NCBI GenBank assembly: GCA_017443595.1
Contig: JAFSYU010000049.1
Location: 1-50,014, forward strand
Direction of reading: 5' to 3'
DNA length: 50,014 nt
Origin: Clostridia bacterium
GTDB taxonomy: Bacteria > Bacillota > Clostridia > Oscillospirales > CAG-272
Below the pieces are notes generated by a model. It searched no databases. It saw only the letters and a list, made by a program, of their open reading frames with translations, and had not been told where the DNA came from. Made by a program: the position numbers and the translations under genes. This document shows positions 35,759 through 44,310 of the stretch, piece by piece. The number at the start of each line of letters is the position of its first letter. Position 1 is the stretch's first letter.

Positions 35759-36144
35759 CGATACTTGAAAAAGCCGCCGAACTCGGCGCCATGATAAGAG
35801 AAACGGAAGAAAAAAAGCGCCTTGACAAAGCCACCGAAGCTTACGAAGCGGACGAGGATATGAAGGCGATGATAGAAAAATACAGCGAGTACAGCAGAAA
35901 GACCCGCGACGAATTCAAAGACGGCAAGATGACGGAAGCCGTCTACGCGCTGTGCCAGCAGCAGATCGCCGATATGTATAATATGATCATGCAGAGACCG
36001 GCTATGGTCGAATACGCCGCGGCTAAAAAGGAATTTGACGATCTTATGCAGGGCGTATACGGCGAGATAACGTATCAGATAACAGGCTCGAGACCCTGCA
36101 GCCACGATTGCGGCAGCTGCAGCGCGAAATGCGGTAATAATTAA
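35755..36144 (+). CDS. YlbF/YmcA-family protein (RicA-like) with Cys tail
   Basis: A 129-residue, mostly helical protein of the YlbF family. In Bacillus the YmcA/RicA member is encoded next to miaB (ymcB-ymcA) and works with RicF and RicT as an Fe-S protein complex that affects mRNA maturation and Spo0A. Here too the gene overlaps miaB by ATGA. The last 20 residues hold four cysteines (115, 119, 122, 126) in the pattern CxxxCxxCxxxC, suited to bind a metal or Fe-S cluster. Function is inferred from family and position. Confidence 0.82.
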   Translation: MTILEKAAELGAMIRETEEKKRLDKATEAYEADEDMKAMIEKYSEYSRKTRDEFKDGKMTEAVYALCQQQIADMYNMIMQRPAMVEYAAAKKEFDDLMQGVYGEITYQITGSRPCSHDCGSCSAKCGNN

Positions 36145-36456
36145 GAATTAAGAAACAAGGAGTCGGCTGCGCCGACGAATTATGGGAGGTCGCCCACCCG
36201 TGAACCCCCAAAAACTCGTTCCTCGTTTTCGGGGAACCCCGGGTCACCCCTCACGGCGCGTACCGCGCCACCCCCCATACCCCCCTGTCCCCTCCGGAAC
36301 CCCCATTGCTCACTATGTTCGCAATGGGGGACCCCTCGGTCCCTCCCGTCAATCTCCGAAGAGATTGATGGGGCGCGAAAACGGGGCGTCGAGGCGCCGC
36401 CCCCTACCGAATTCTGAATTTGAAAACCACCCTATAAATATTGGAGGCTGAATTTT
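36145..36456. repeat. G/C-rich repeat mosaic before mutS
   Basis: This 312-bp gap has no convincing gene. It holds GTCGGC/GCCGAC hairpin (about 36162-36176), a run of C-rich stretches, hairpins CCCCCATTG/CAATGGGGG (about 36301-36329) and TCAATCTC/GAGATTGA (about 36350-36369), and the 27-bp block 36379-36405 that also occurs at 8796-8822. Part of it matches the gyrB-gyrA element. The ribosome site of mutS follows. Confidence 0.7.
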
Positions 36457-39027
36457 ATGACCCCGATGATGCAGCAGTATATGGAGATAAAAAATCAGTA
36501 CAAGGACCATATCCTTATGTACCGTCTCGGCGATTTTTACGAGATGTTTTTTGACGACGCGAAGAAAGCGTCAAAGATCCTTGAGCTGACGCTCACCGGG
36601 CGCGACTGCGGCGAGGAAGAGCGCGCGCCGATGTGCGGCGTTCCGTTCCACAGCGTTGAGCCGTATATCGCAAAGCTCGTTGCAAACGGCTGCAAGGTCG
36701 CTATATGCGAGCAGCTTGAAGACCCGGCAACGGCAAAAGGCATTGTCAAGCGCGGTATCATCCGCATAGTGACGCCGGGCACGGTCACCTCCTCCGAGAT
36801 GCTTACCGAGGACAAAAACAATTACGTTTGCGCCGTATATTCCGGCGGCGACGGCTCCGCCGTCTGCTTCGCCGACGTTTCAACAGGTTACATAGGCGCC
36901 TGCACGATAGAAGGCGACGATATACAGCGCAGAGTCATAAACGAGCTTGCAACTTTTTTACCGAAAGAAATAATAACGAATTTCCCGCTGTCCGAAATGC
37001 CGGAGTTGTCAGACTACGCAAAAAACCGGCTGAACTGCATGGTGGACGAAAACGAGCCGGAACGCTTCTGGGAGCTTACCGCCGCCGCTTCGTGCAAAAA
37101 GCAGTTTCCGGATGAGGATATCCCGTCGCTTCCCACGGCGCTCGTCTGCGCCGTCGGCGCGGCGATAGATTACATAAAAGAAACGCAGAAGACGGATATT
37201 TCCTTTATGGACACGCTTTCGCTGTACGAGGGCGACGGAAATCTTGAAATTGACGCCGGCGCGAGAAGAAATTTAGAGCTGTGCGAATCCATGCGGACGG
37301 GCGAGAAAAAAGGCTCGCTGCTCTGGGCGCTCGATTACACCAAAACGGCGGGCGGCGCGAGAACTTTGCGTAAATGGGTGGAGCTTCCGCTTTACTCCGT
37401 CTCCGAGATCCAGCGCAGACAGGACGCCGTATCCGATCTTTACGGCGATTTTATGGTACGCGAGGAATTATCAGAGGCGCTTAAAGGCGTGCTTGATCTT
37501 GAACGCTTGTCGTCAAAGCTCGTGTACGAGACGGCAAACGCCCGCGATATGCGCGCGATAGCGCAGTCCGCTTCCAAACTGCCTTACATAAAAGAGCTCA
37601 TTTCCGGCTGCGGAAGCGAGCTTATAAAACAGTTGAACGATAACGCCGACAATCTGCACGATCTGTGCGAGCTTATTGATAACGCGATAGTTGAAGAGCC
37701 GCCGTTTTCCATACGCGAAGGCGGATTTATAAAAGACGGTTATTCTGCCGACATAGACTATCTGCGCAGCATTATGAAGGACGGCAAACGCTGGATATCC
37801 GAGCTTGAGGCGGCGGAGCGCGAAAAAACGGGTATAAAGACCCTGCGCGTTTCCTACAACCGCGTTTTCGGCTATTACATAGAAGTAACAAAATCGCTTA
37901 TAAATCTCGTTCCGGACAGATACATAAGAAAACAGACGCTTGCAAACTGTGAGCGGTATATAACGCAGGAACTGAAAGAGCTTGAATCGTCCATGCTCGG
38001 CGCGTCGGACAAGGTAGTCAAGCTCGAATACGATCTTTTCTGCGAGATAAGAAAACATTTGTGCGATAATATCGCGCGTATAAGAGCGTCCGCGGACAGC
38101 GTATCGCGGCTTGACGCGCTGCTCTCACTTGCGGTCGCCGCGGAAAAATACGGTTACGTAAAGCCCGAGGTCAACTACGGCGACGTTATAAATATCAAAA
38201 ACGGCAGACACCCGGTCGTTGAGCGCGTTGTGGACGAGCCTTTCGTGCCGAACGACACGTATCTTGATACGGACAGGAACAGGATGCTTTTGATAACCGG
38301 CCCGAACATGGCGGGTAAATCGACTTATATGCGCCAGGTCGCGCTCATAACAGTAATGGCGCAGATCGGCTCTTTCGTCCCCGCGACGGAAGCCGTTATC
38401 GGCGTCGCGGACAGGGTCTTCGCGCGTGTCGGTGCGTCAGACGATCTCGCGTCCGGCACGTCCACATTCATGCTTGAGATGAACGAGGTCTCATACATTT
38501 TAAAACGCGCGAGCAAAAAGAGCCTTATAATTTACGACGAAATAGGCAGAGGAACGTCAACTTTTGACGGTATGGCGATAGCCCGCGCGGTAGTTGAATA
38601 CACGGCGGGCAAAATAGGCTGCAAAACGCTTTTTGCAACGCATTATCACGAATTAACGGAAATGGAAGGCACGGTAGACGGCGTTGTAAACTACAACATA
38701 GCCGCCAAAAAGCGCGGAGATACTATAAGTTTCTTACGTAAAATAGTACGCGGCGCGGCAAACGACAGCTACGGCATTGAAGTCGCGGTGCTTGCCGGCG
38801 TTCCGACAAAAGTCATAAAGCGCGCACGCGAAGTTTTAGCCGATATTGAAGCAAAAATGCCGGAAAGACAGCGCACAAGAGAAGCGAAAACGCTTGAAGA
38901 CTTAAACGTTACTATGGAAACGGTAGTGTCCGACGAGATACGCGAGGCGGTGGAGGCGATAGACTTAAACACCACAACGCCGCTTGAAGCGTACGATCTG
39001 TTAAGACGACTGAAAGGGCTTTTATAA
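36457..39027 (+). CDS. mutS: DNA mismatch repair protein MutS
   Basis: An 856-residue mismatch-recognition ATPase. The N-terminus carries the Phe-x-Glu wedge motif in GDFYEMFFDDA; the ATPase has Walker A GPNMAGKS (about 615-622), the D-E-I-G-R-G-T-S-T signature and the A-T-H-Y-H-E-L motif. Length is typical. A clear TGGAGGC site precedes the ATG. Together with mutL it forms the mismatch-repair pair. Confidence 0.97.
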   Translation: MTPMMQQYMEIKNQYKDHILMYRLGDFYEMFFDDAKKASKILELTLTGRDCGEEERAPMCGVPFHSVEPYIAKLVANGCKVAICEQLEDPATAKGIVKRGIIRIVTPGTVTSSEMLTEDKNNYVCAVYSGGDGSAVCFADVSTGYIGACTIEGDDIQRRVINELATFLPKEIITNFPLSEMPELSDYAKNRLNCMVDENEPERFWELTAAASCKKQFPDEDIPSLPTALVCAVGAAIDYIKETQKTDISFMDTLSLYEGDGNLEIDAGARRNLELCESMRTGEKKGSLLWALDYTKTAGGARTLRKWVELPLYSVSEIQRRQDAVSDLYGDFMVREELSEALKGVLDLERLSSKLVYETANARDMRAIAQSASKLPYIKELISGCGSELIKQLNDNADNLHDLCELIDNAIVEEPPFSIREGGFIKDGYSADIDYLRSIMKDGKRWISELEAAEREKTGIKTLRVSYNRVFGYYIEVTKSLINLVPDRYIRKQTLANCERYITQELKELESSMLGASDKVVKLEYDLFCEIRKHLCDNIARIRASADSVSRLDALLSLAVAAEKYGYVKPEVNYGDVINIKNGRHPVVERVVDEPFVPNDTYLDTDRNRMLLITGPNMAGKSTYMRQVALITVMAQIGSFVPATEAVIGVADRVFARVGASDDLASGTSTFMLEMNEVSYILKRASKKSLIIYDEIGRGTSTFDGMAIARAVVEYTAGKIGCKTLFATHYHELTEMEGTVDGVVNYNIAAKKRGDTISFLRKIVRGAANDSYGIEVAVLAGVPTKVIKRAREVLADIEAKMPERQRTREAKTLEDLNVTMETVVSDEIREAVEAIDLNTTTPLEAYDLLRRLKGLL

Positions 39028-39030
39028 AAA

Positions 39031-40878
39031 ATGTCTATAATCAACGTTCTTGATTTCAAGACGGCAAACCTTATAGCCGCGGGCGAGGTGGTTGAAAGAC
39101 CGGCGTCCGTAGTCAAGGAGCTTGTCGAAAATTCAATAGACGCGGGCGCGAAAAAAGTCACCGTGGAGATACGCGGCGGCGGAATTTCTCTGATACGCGT
39201 AAGCGACGACGGCTGCGGAATGTCGGAAGACGATCTCCCGCGCTGTATACTGCGACACGCGACGAGCAAAATTGCGACCGGAGACGATCTTGCCGCTATA
39301 AGCACGCTCGGCTTTCGAGGCGAAGCTCTGGCGGCGACGGCGGCGGTCAGCCGTATGAAAATAGTATCAAAGAGAAGGACCGACGCGACAGGTCACGGTA
39401 TAAACGTAACGTACGGAGTCTGCTCAAAGGTAACGGAAGCCGGCTGTCCCGACGGGACGGTCGTCACCGTGTCGGAGCTGTTTTCAAACGTACCGGCAAG
39501 ACGCAAATTCTTAAAGCAGGACAGAACGGAGGCGGCGGCGGTCGCGTCGGTTTGTGAAAAGCTGGCGCTGTCGTCTCTTGACGTGGCGTTCACGCTTATA
39601 TCGGACGGCGTAAGAAGGTTCGGTACGTCAGGCGACGGCGAGCTTAAAAACGCGGTCTACGCCGTTTACGGCAGACAGTTTGCCGCGGAATTGATCGAGA
39701 TAAACGGCGAATCGGACGGCATTTCCGTCACCGGCGCCGTCTGCTCGCCCATAATGAGCCGCACGAACAGAGCTATGGAGCTGTTTTTCATAAACGGCAG
39801 AAGCGTGAGGAGCGGCGTGATATCGTCCGCGCTTGAGCAGGCGCTCGTATCGTTTATCCCCGCGGAAAAATTCCCGGCGGCGTTTCTGTTTCTTACGGTA
39901 CATCCGTCGTCGGTCGACGTTAACGTCCACCCGGCGAAGTCCGAGGTCAAATTCTCATCAGACAGACCGGTGTTTGACGCGGTGTATTACGCGGTAAAAG
40001 CGTGCGTTTTCTCCGGTCAGCGACCACAGCTGCAGATAAATGAAAATAAGATCTCACCGTTTTTGCCGGTAACTGACGAATATACAAAAACGGAAGTTAA
40101 ACAGATAACGGTCTTTGATAATAAACCGGAAATAAAGACGTTCACACCGCCGGTATCGGAGGTGGAGCGCACGGATTTTGTATCCGACGTGCGCGCGCCT
40201 TCGTTTGCCGAACACGGCGAACCGGCAGCGGTACATACGTCGGACGCATACGGCGAAGCGCGGCCCGCTGAGCCGGAGGCAAATACGCCCGAGCCGCAGG
40301 CGGAATGGAGATATATAGGCGAAGCGTTTGACACGTATCTTTTTGTAGAACAGGGAAGCGACGTGCTTATAATAGACAAACACGCCGCGCACGAGAGGAT
40401 AAGGTTTGAATCACTCAAAAAAGCTATGAAAGAGCGCTCCGCGTCGTATCAGATGCGTATGCTGCCGATAACCGTACCGGTCACAAGGCAGGAGGCGGAT
40501 GCAGCCGAGACTTACCGCGAAGAGCTTACGGCGACGGGTTTCGGTTTTGAATTATCCGACGGCGAGATAGATATAGATCAAACTCCGGCAAATCTTGACG
40601 ACGGCGAAGCAAAGGAGCTTTTCGCCGGGATGCTGGCGGAGTTAGCGGATAACGGCGCCGCGCCGGAACATCAGAGAGAAGCGCTGTTTGAGCGTGCGCT
40701 TTATCAGATTTGCTGCAAAGGCGCGATAAAAGGCGGCGACAAAAACGACGAGGAAGCGATAAAAGCGCTTTTGACTGAGCTTTTCGCACACCCCGAAATT
40801 ACGTACTGCCCGCACGGCAGACCCGTGGCGTTCCGCATGAGCCGCGCGGCGATGGAAAGACGCTTCGGAAGAACGTGA
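39031..40878 (+). CDS. mutL: DNA mismatch repair protein MutL
   Basis: A 615-residue GHKL ATPase-endonuclease. The N-terminus has I-A-A-G-E-V-V-E-R-P and V-E-N-S-I-D-A-G; GFRGEAL follows. The C-terminal endonuclease motif, usually D-Q-H-A-x2-E-x4-E, reads DKHAAHERIRFE; the C-P-H-G-R-P motif is intact, so the nickase activity found in MutL of mutH-less bacteria is likely. It begins 3 bp after mutS. The gene ends in a repeat-bearing gap. Confidence 0.95.
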   Translation: MSIINVLDFKTANLIAAGEVVERPASVVKELVENSIDAGAKKVTVEIRGGGISLIRVSDDGCGMSEDDLPRCILRHATSKIATGDDLAAISTLGFRGEALAATAAVSRMKIVSKRRTDATGHGINVTYGVCSKVTEAGCPDGTVVTVSELFSNVPARRKFLKQDRTEAAAVASVCEKLALSSLDVAFTLISDGVRRFGTSGDGELKNAVYAVYGRQFAAELIEINGESDGISVTGAVCSPIMSRTNRAMELFFINGRSVRSGVISSALEQALVSFIPAEKFPAAFLFLTVHPSSVDVNVHPAKSEVKFSSDRPVFDAVYYAVKACVFSGQRPQLQINENKISPFLPVTDEYTKTEVKQITVFDNKPEIKTFTPPVSEVERTDFVSDVRAPSFAEHGEPAAVHTSDAYGEARPAEPEANTPEPQAEWRYIGEAFDTYLFVEQGSDVLIIDKHAAHERIRFESLKKAMKERSASYQMRMLPITVPVTRQEADAAETYREELTATGFGFELSDGEIDIDQTPANLDDGEAKELFAGMLAELADNGAAPEHQREALFERALYQICCKGAIKGGDKNDEEAIKALLTELFAHPEITYCPHGRPVAFRMSRAAMERRFGRT

Positions 40879-40879
40879 C

Positions 40880-40940
40880 CGCAGGGCGGGGGGCTCCCCT
40901 CCCGCTTAAAGAATAAATAATAAAGAATAAAAAAGAGCAC
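40880..40940. repeat. G-rich palindrome with purine tail after mutL
   Basis: GCGGGGGGCTCCCCTCCCGC-like half-palindrome followed by AAAGAATAAATAATAAAGAATAAAAAA, the same tail that is found after the gyrB repeats. It may serve as terminator of mutSL. Confidence 0.5.
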
Positions 40941-40985
40941 GGGTTTGAAAAGAGTCGTAACTTAGGAGTTGATTTCTTTATCATC

Positions 40986-41114
40986 ATGAAATACGTCGAT
41001 GGGGCGTCTGATAAAAAATTCGAGCTTATCAAACCGTTGTACGATCAGATGGCATTCCATGAAAGCTGCACCGGTATGAGCAATCATGCGCTGTTAATAT
41101 GCAGAAAAAAATAA
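40986..41114 (+). pseudogene. C-terminal remnant, probably a SAM-dependent methyltransferase
   Basis: A 42-codon frame (MKYVDGASDKK... ending in NHALLICRKK, stop at 41112-41114). The last residues look like the C-terminal strand of class I methyltransferases, and nothing upstream completes the protein. No ribosome site at a proper distance (AGGAG lies about 20 bp upstream). I regard it as a leftover of a gene that once lay here; the family match is weak. Confidence 0.35.
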
Positions 41115-41126
41115 AGTAGAAATTAA

Positions 41127-41249
41127 GAATACGTCATAGCTTATTTCGGACGCAACGAATCCGTACCGCTTGAAACGCTGGAAAAAATCTGCGCGGTGTT
41201 GAATTGTACGCTTGACGATATTGTGGAATTTAGTGAGGACGAACTTTGA
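41127..41249 (+). pseudogene. C-terminal remnant of an HTH (Cro/CI-type) regulator
   Basis: The 40-codon open frame from 41127 has no start codon and is preceded by an in-frame stop. It encodes the last part of an XRE/HTH_26-type DNA-binding domain: F-G-R-N-E-S-V-P-L-E-T-L-E-K-I-C-A-V-L-N-C-T-L-D-D-I-V-E-F. The N-terminal recognition part is missing. Its stop overlaps the TTG start of the next gene, so the original arrangement was probably a regulator coupled to that gene. Confidence 0.7.
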
Positions 41250-42475
41250 GATTTGATTGGAAAGACTATATCCCGGATACAATGCCATTTGTTGAGAATT
41301 GGCTTGACGAGCACGCCGTCAGAATGGCCGGAATGGACGACGGCTTTCGGGCTTTTCATGAGTATTGGATCAACGACGGCGAAATGACACTCGGTAAGGA
41401 CTACTGGTGCAAAGTCGTTTATAAAGGTAAAACGCCATTTGCGGTGATTGCTTTGTCTTTGTATGAGGGAAACTTTAACATCATGGAATTCCTTGTTATG
41501 CCCGAAATGCGCGGAAAAGGGCTTGGAACGGCGCTTTTGCGTGAGCTGCTTTCGGACGGAGAAATGATTATCGGTCATCAAATAGAAAGAGCAACCGCCG
41601 TGATCTTTCCGAACAACATAGCGTCGCAAAAGGCGTTTGAAAAGGTGGGATTTGTGTTTGATCACGCTAACGATGACAAAGATGCGTGGTATTATTGTTA
41701 TACACCAGATCAGTTGAGTGAATCGATTCAAAAAATGGCTTCTCGTATCGCCGATGTTCTGCATAACAATTTCCCTTCGATATATCTTTACGGTTCCATC
41801 GTGTTTGACGATTTCAAGCTCGGCTGGAGTGATATTGATATTCTTGTGCTCACAAGGAAATCGATCACCGAAGAACAAGCGGACAGACTGGTGAATCTGC
41901 GCGAAGAACTGCTCTCAGAAGAGCCGGACAACCTATATTACCGTTCCTTTGAGGGCGGGATGCTGACGCTCGACGCATTTATAAACAAAACGCCGGATCG
42001 CGTGGTGTATTGGGGCACGAGCGGACAACGGATCACGGAAAGCTATCAATTTGACAGTTTTTCAATGAAAATTCTTCTTGAAAAAGGGCGTTTGCTTTTC
42101 GGCGAGGATGTTCGTGAGAAGCTTACCGTGCCGACCTGTGCCGAACTGAAAAAGGATGTCGAAAAGCATTTGGACTCGATACGAAACTGTGCGCATTTGT
42201 CCGGCAACAGTCTCTATTCTTTTGGTTGGATGCTGGATATCTCACGCTGCCTTTACACGTTGCACACGGGAAATATCATTGCTAAGACCGCCGCAGGTGA
42301 ATGGGCGCTGAAAGAAGGCTTGTGTCCAACGCCCGATACGCTTGAATACGCACTCGAAGCGCGCCGGACGCCCCGGTTATACAAAGATGACGAAAAATCG
42401 CTTGAATACGCCGGGACAATCAACGGCGATATTCAGCAATATGCAGACATACTGGAAAGAGAACTAAACTTATAA
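41246..42475 (+). CDS. GNAT acetyltransferase-nucleotidyltransferase fusion
   Basis: A 409-residue two-domain protein. The N-terminal half is a GNAT N-acetyltransferase with the acetyl-CoA motif R-G-K-G-L-G (89-94) and the F-x-K-V-G-F ending. The C-terminal half is a nucleotidyltransferase with G-S (183-184) and D-x-D (Asp196, Asp198), followed by a DUF4111-like helical part similar to that of aminoglycoside adenylyltransferases. A GAGGA site lies 6 bp before the TTG start. Unlike its neighbours it uses ATT/ATC much more than ATA, which suggests foreign origin. Modifying a small molecule such as an aminoglycoside or other amine is possible; the substrate is unknown. Confidence 0.82.
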   Translation: MRFDWKDYIPDTMPFVENWLDEHAVRMAGMDDGFRAFHEYWINDGEMTLGKDYWCKVVYKGKTPFAVIALSLYEGNFNIMEFLVMPEMRGKGLGTALLRELLSDGEMIIGHQIERATAVIFPNNIASQKAFEKVGFVFDHANDDKDAWYYCYTPDQLSESIQKMASRIADVLHNNFPSIYLYGSIVFDDFKLGWSDIDILVLTRKSITEEQADRLVNLREELLSEEPDNLYYRSFEGGMLTLDAFINKTPDRVVYWGTSGQRITESYQFDSFSMKILLEKGRLLFGEDVREKLTVPTCAELKKDVEKHLDSIRNCAHLSGNSLYSFGWMLDISRCLYTLHTGNIIAKTAAGEWALKEGLCPTPDTLEYALEARRTPRLYKDDEKSLEYAGTINGDIQQYADILERELNL

Positions 42476-42733
42476 TAATTCGCAGCAAAACTCTCACCAT
42501 TGGTGAGAGAAATTGAAATGCACAGGATTAAGATATAAGAACGGAACCCCTCGCAACTTCCCAAACCCCTCCCTCAGAATTCTCTGAGGGGCGCGAAAAA
42601 GAAATAATAAGCGCGCGGGTGTGAGGGGGGGACACCCCGCGCGCGCGGCTAAAGCCGCAAATGTAAGGGTAAATCAAATTCTGAATTCTTAATTCATTCT
42701 GAATGATAATTATATAAAGGAGATATACATCAA
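42476..42733. repeat. Repeat mosaic before pncB
   Basis: No gene is seen. It carries a perfect CTCTCACCA/TGGTGAGAG palindrome (42491-42509), the CCCCTCC-hairpin-GGGGCGCG element (about 42564-42595), the pair GCGCGCGGGTGT/ACACCCCGCGCGC (about 42612-42645) and GCGGCT/AGCCGC (about 42646-42659). AATTCTGAATT recurs from 36408. AAAGGAG (about 42716-42722) is the pncB ribosome site. Confidence 0.6.
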
Positions 42734-43933
42734 ATGAAACTTGAGCCTATCGTACGATCTTTGCTTGACACGGATCTTTATAAGTTCAACATGGATCAGG
42801 TCATATTCCATAAGCACACGGACTTATGCGGTCAGTATTATTTCAAATGCAGGAACAAAGACGTTACGTTTACGCCCGAGATGGCGGCTGAGATAAACGA
42901 GCAGATAGATCATCTCTGCTCATTACGCTTCAAAAAAGAGGAGCTTGATTATCTGCGCTCCATACGTTTTATAAAGAACGACTACGTGGAGTTCTTACGT
43001 CTGTGGCATCCGATAAGAGACTACGTTACGGTTTCTTTATCGGATGAAGGCGAGCTTTCCGTTGTTGTTGACGGTCCGCTTTTCTCCGCTATGCAGTTTG
43101 AGATATATCTGCTTGAAATAATAAACGAGGTATATTTCAGATTCAAGTTTGATTATGACAAACTTGTTCAGTCTGCAAAAGAACGCCTTGACGCGAAGAT
43201 CAAAGCGTTCAACGACGGGACGTATACGTTCAAATTTGCGGAATTCGGCTGCAGACGCCGTCTGTCGCGTGAGTGGGAGGACGTCGTAGTGCGCCGCTTC
43301 TGCACTGAAACGAAAAACTGCGTAGGTACGTCAAACGTGTATCTTGCCATGAAATATAACGTAACGCCGATAGGCACGTACGCGCACGAATTTGTTCAGA
43401 TGTATCAGGGCATAGATTCCATACCGCTCGCGTATACGAACCACTACGCGATGCAGGACTGGTACGACGAGTACAAGGGTGATAACGGAACGGCGCTGAC
43501 CGACACGATAACGACCGACCTGTTTTTGCTTGACTTCAATCGCTCAATGGTAAACAACTATACCGGCGTGCGCCACGACAGCGGCGACCCGTACGCGTGG
43601 GGCGAAAAGATAATTGAACACTATAAGAGCTACGGCGCAGACCCGAAGACAAAGCTGCTTCTGTTCAGCGACAGCCTTGATTTTGACCGCGCACAGAAGC
43701 TGCACGAGTATTTCTGCAACAAAACCAAGGTCTCTTTCGGCATAGGAACCTTCGTATCAAACGACACGTGCGAGAATGCGCTCAATATCGTTATCAAACT
43801 GCAGTACGTCAACGGCAGACCCGTTGCAAAACTTTCCGACGACGTCGGCAAAGCCATGTGCAGAGACACGGAGTATCTTGAATATCTGAAGCGTTCGGTC
43901 GAATTCAGACTGAAGAGGGAAAAAGAGAGATAA
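42734..43933 (+). CDS. pncB: Nicotinate phosphoribosyltransferase
   Basis: A 399-residue enzyme that makes nicotinate mononucleotide from nicotinate and PRPP in the NAD salvage pathway. The N-terminus MKLEPIVRSLLDTDLYKFNM matches NAPRTase; the active-site region T-G-V-R-H-D-S-G-D-P and the F-S-D-S-L-D segment are typical. Its closest look is the shorter bacterial type (about 400 residues). A terminator and hairpin-linker array C follow. Confidence 0.94.
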   Translation: MKLEPIVRSLLDTDLYKFNMDQVIFHKHTDLCGQYYFKCRNKDVTFTPEMAAEINEQIDHLCSLRFKKEELDYLRSIRFIKNDYVEFLRLWHPIRDYVTVSLSDEGELSVVVDGPLFSAMQFEIYLLEIINEVYFRFKFDYDKLVQSAKERLDAKIKAFNDGTYTFKFAEFGCRRRLSREWEDVVVRRFCTETKNCVGTSNVYLAMKYNVTPIGTYAHEFVQMYQGIDSIPLAYTNHYAMQDWYDEYKGDNGTALTDTITTDLFLLDFNRSMVNNYTGVRHDSGDPYAWGEKIIEHYKSYGADPKTKLLLFSDSLDFDRAQKLHEYFCNKTKVSFGIGTFVSNDTCENALNIVIKLQYVNGRPVAKLSDDVGKAMCRDTEYLEYLKRSVEFRLKREKER

Positions 43934-43942
43934 ATAAATTAA

Positions 43943-43955
43943 GCAGGGGCGAGCA
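43943..43955. repeat. Left 13-bp inverted repeat bounding array C
   Basis: GCAGGGGCGAGCA at 43943-43955 is the exact inverse of 44293-44305, 338 bp away. It suggests that the whole intergenic block between pncB and the YitT gene is one inserted element, or that the array was inserted within a palindromic repeat. Confidence 0.7.
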
Positions 43956-44020
43956 ATGTCCGACCGGCATAAGGATGTTTTTCACCGCAAGTCCATACGG
44001 TGAGTAAGTGCGCACTTAAA

Positions 44021-44054
44021 AAAAGCAGGCTGAAATCAATATCAGTCTGCTTTT
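44021..44054 (+). terminator. Intrinsic terminator after pncB
   Basis: A 13-position stem (44021-44033 with 44042-44054, one G-T pair) around an 8-base loop, with A on the left and T on the right arm, so it can work in both directions. Confidence 0.85.
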
Positions 44055-44071
44055 CATATTCATCCGGTTTC

Positions 44072-44244
44072 ATGAAGACGTTCGCTTCGCTCACTAATGA
44101 AGACGGGCTGACGCCCTAATGAAGACGTTCACTTCGCTCACTAAGCGAAGACGCCCGCGTTCCTTAATCAGCTCCGAAGGAGCGTCTTCATTAGCGAAGC
44201 GTCTTCATTTCTTCGTTAGCCCGCTTGCGGGCGTCTTCATTTTC
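44072..44244. repeat. Hairpin-linker array C (AATGAAGAC family)
   Basis: It is built like array A and uses the same linker. Left linkers TAATGAAGAC are at 44072-44079 (partial), 44095-44104, 44117-44126 and, altered, 44142-44152. Right linkers GTCTTCATTA are inverted at 44184-44193, 44201-44210 and 44233-44242. The inserts differ: GGGC/GCCC (44105-44116), GCTCC/GGAGC (44171-44183), GC-GAA-GC (44194-44200), GCCCGC/GCGGGC (44219-44232) and two GTTCxCTTCGCTCAC blocks. It lies between convergent genes after a terminator. The last 12 bases match the end of array A. Confidence 0.8.
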
Positions 44245-44292
44245 GGCGCGGCAAAGAAATTCCAAAATACTTCCTTATCACGCCGCGCCGAA
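44242..44292. repeat. 11-bp inverted repeat at right end of array C
   Basis: TTCGGCGCGGC (44242-44252) is the exact inverse of 44282-44292, with a 29-bp AT-rich loop. Together with the 13-bp repeat (43943-43955/44293-44305) this gives nested inverted repeats at the right edge of the block. Confidence 0.7.
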
Positions 44293-44305
44293 TGCTCGCC
44301 CCTGC
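44293..44305. repeat. Right 13-bp inverted repeat bounding array C
   Basis: TGCTCGCCCCTGC, the exact inverse of 43943-43955. It ends 5 bp before the stop codon of the YitT-type gene. Confidence 0.7.
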
Positions 44306-44310
44306 GGTTT

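Noticed and set aside
42714..42736. AAGGAGATATACAT before pncB resembles the ribosome site of common expression vectors
   Set aside because: The next bases (CAAATG) differ from the vector and the surroundings are native; it is a chance match of a strong site.
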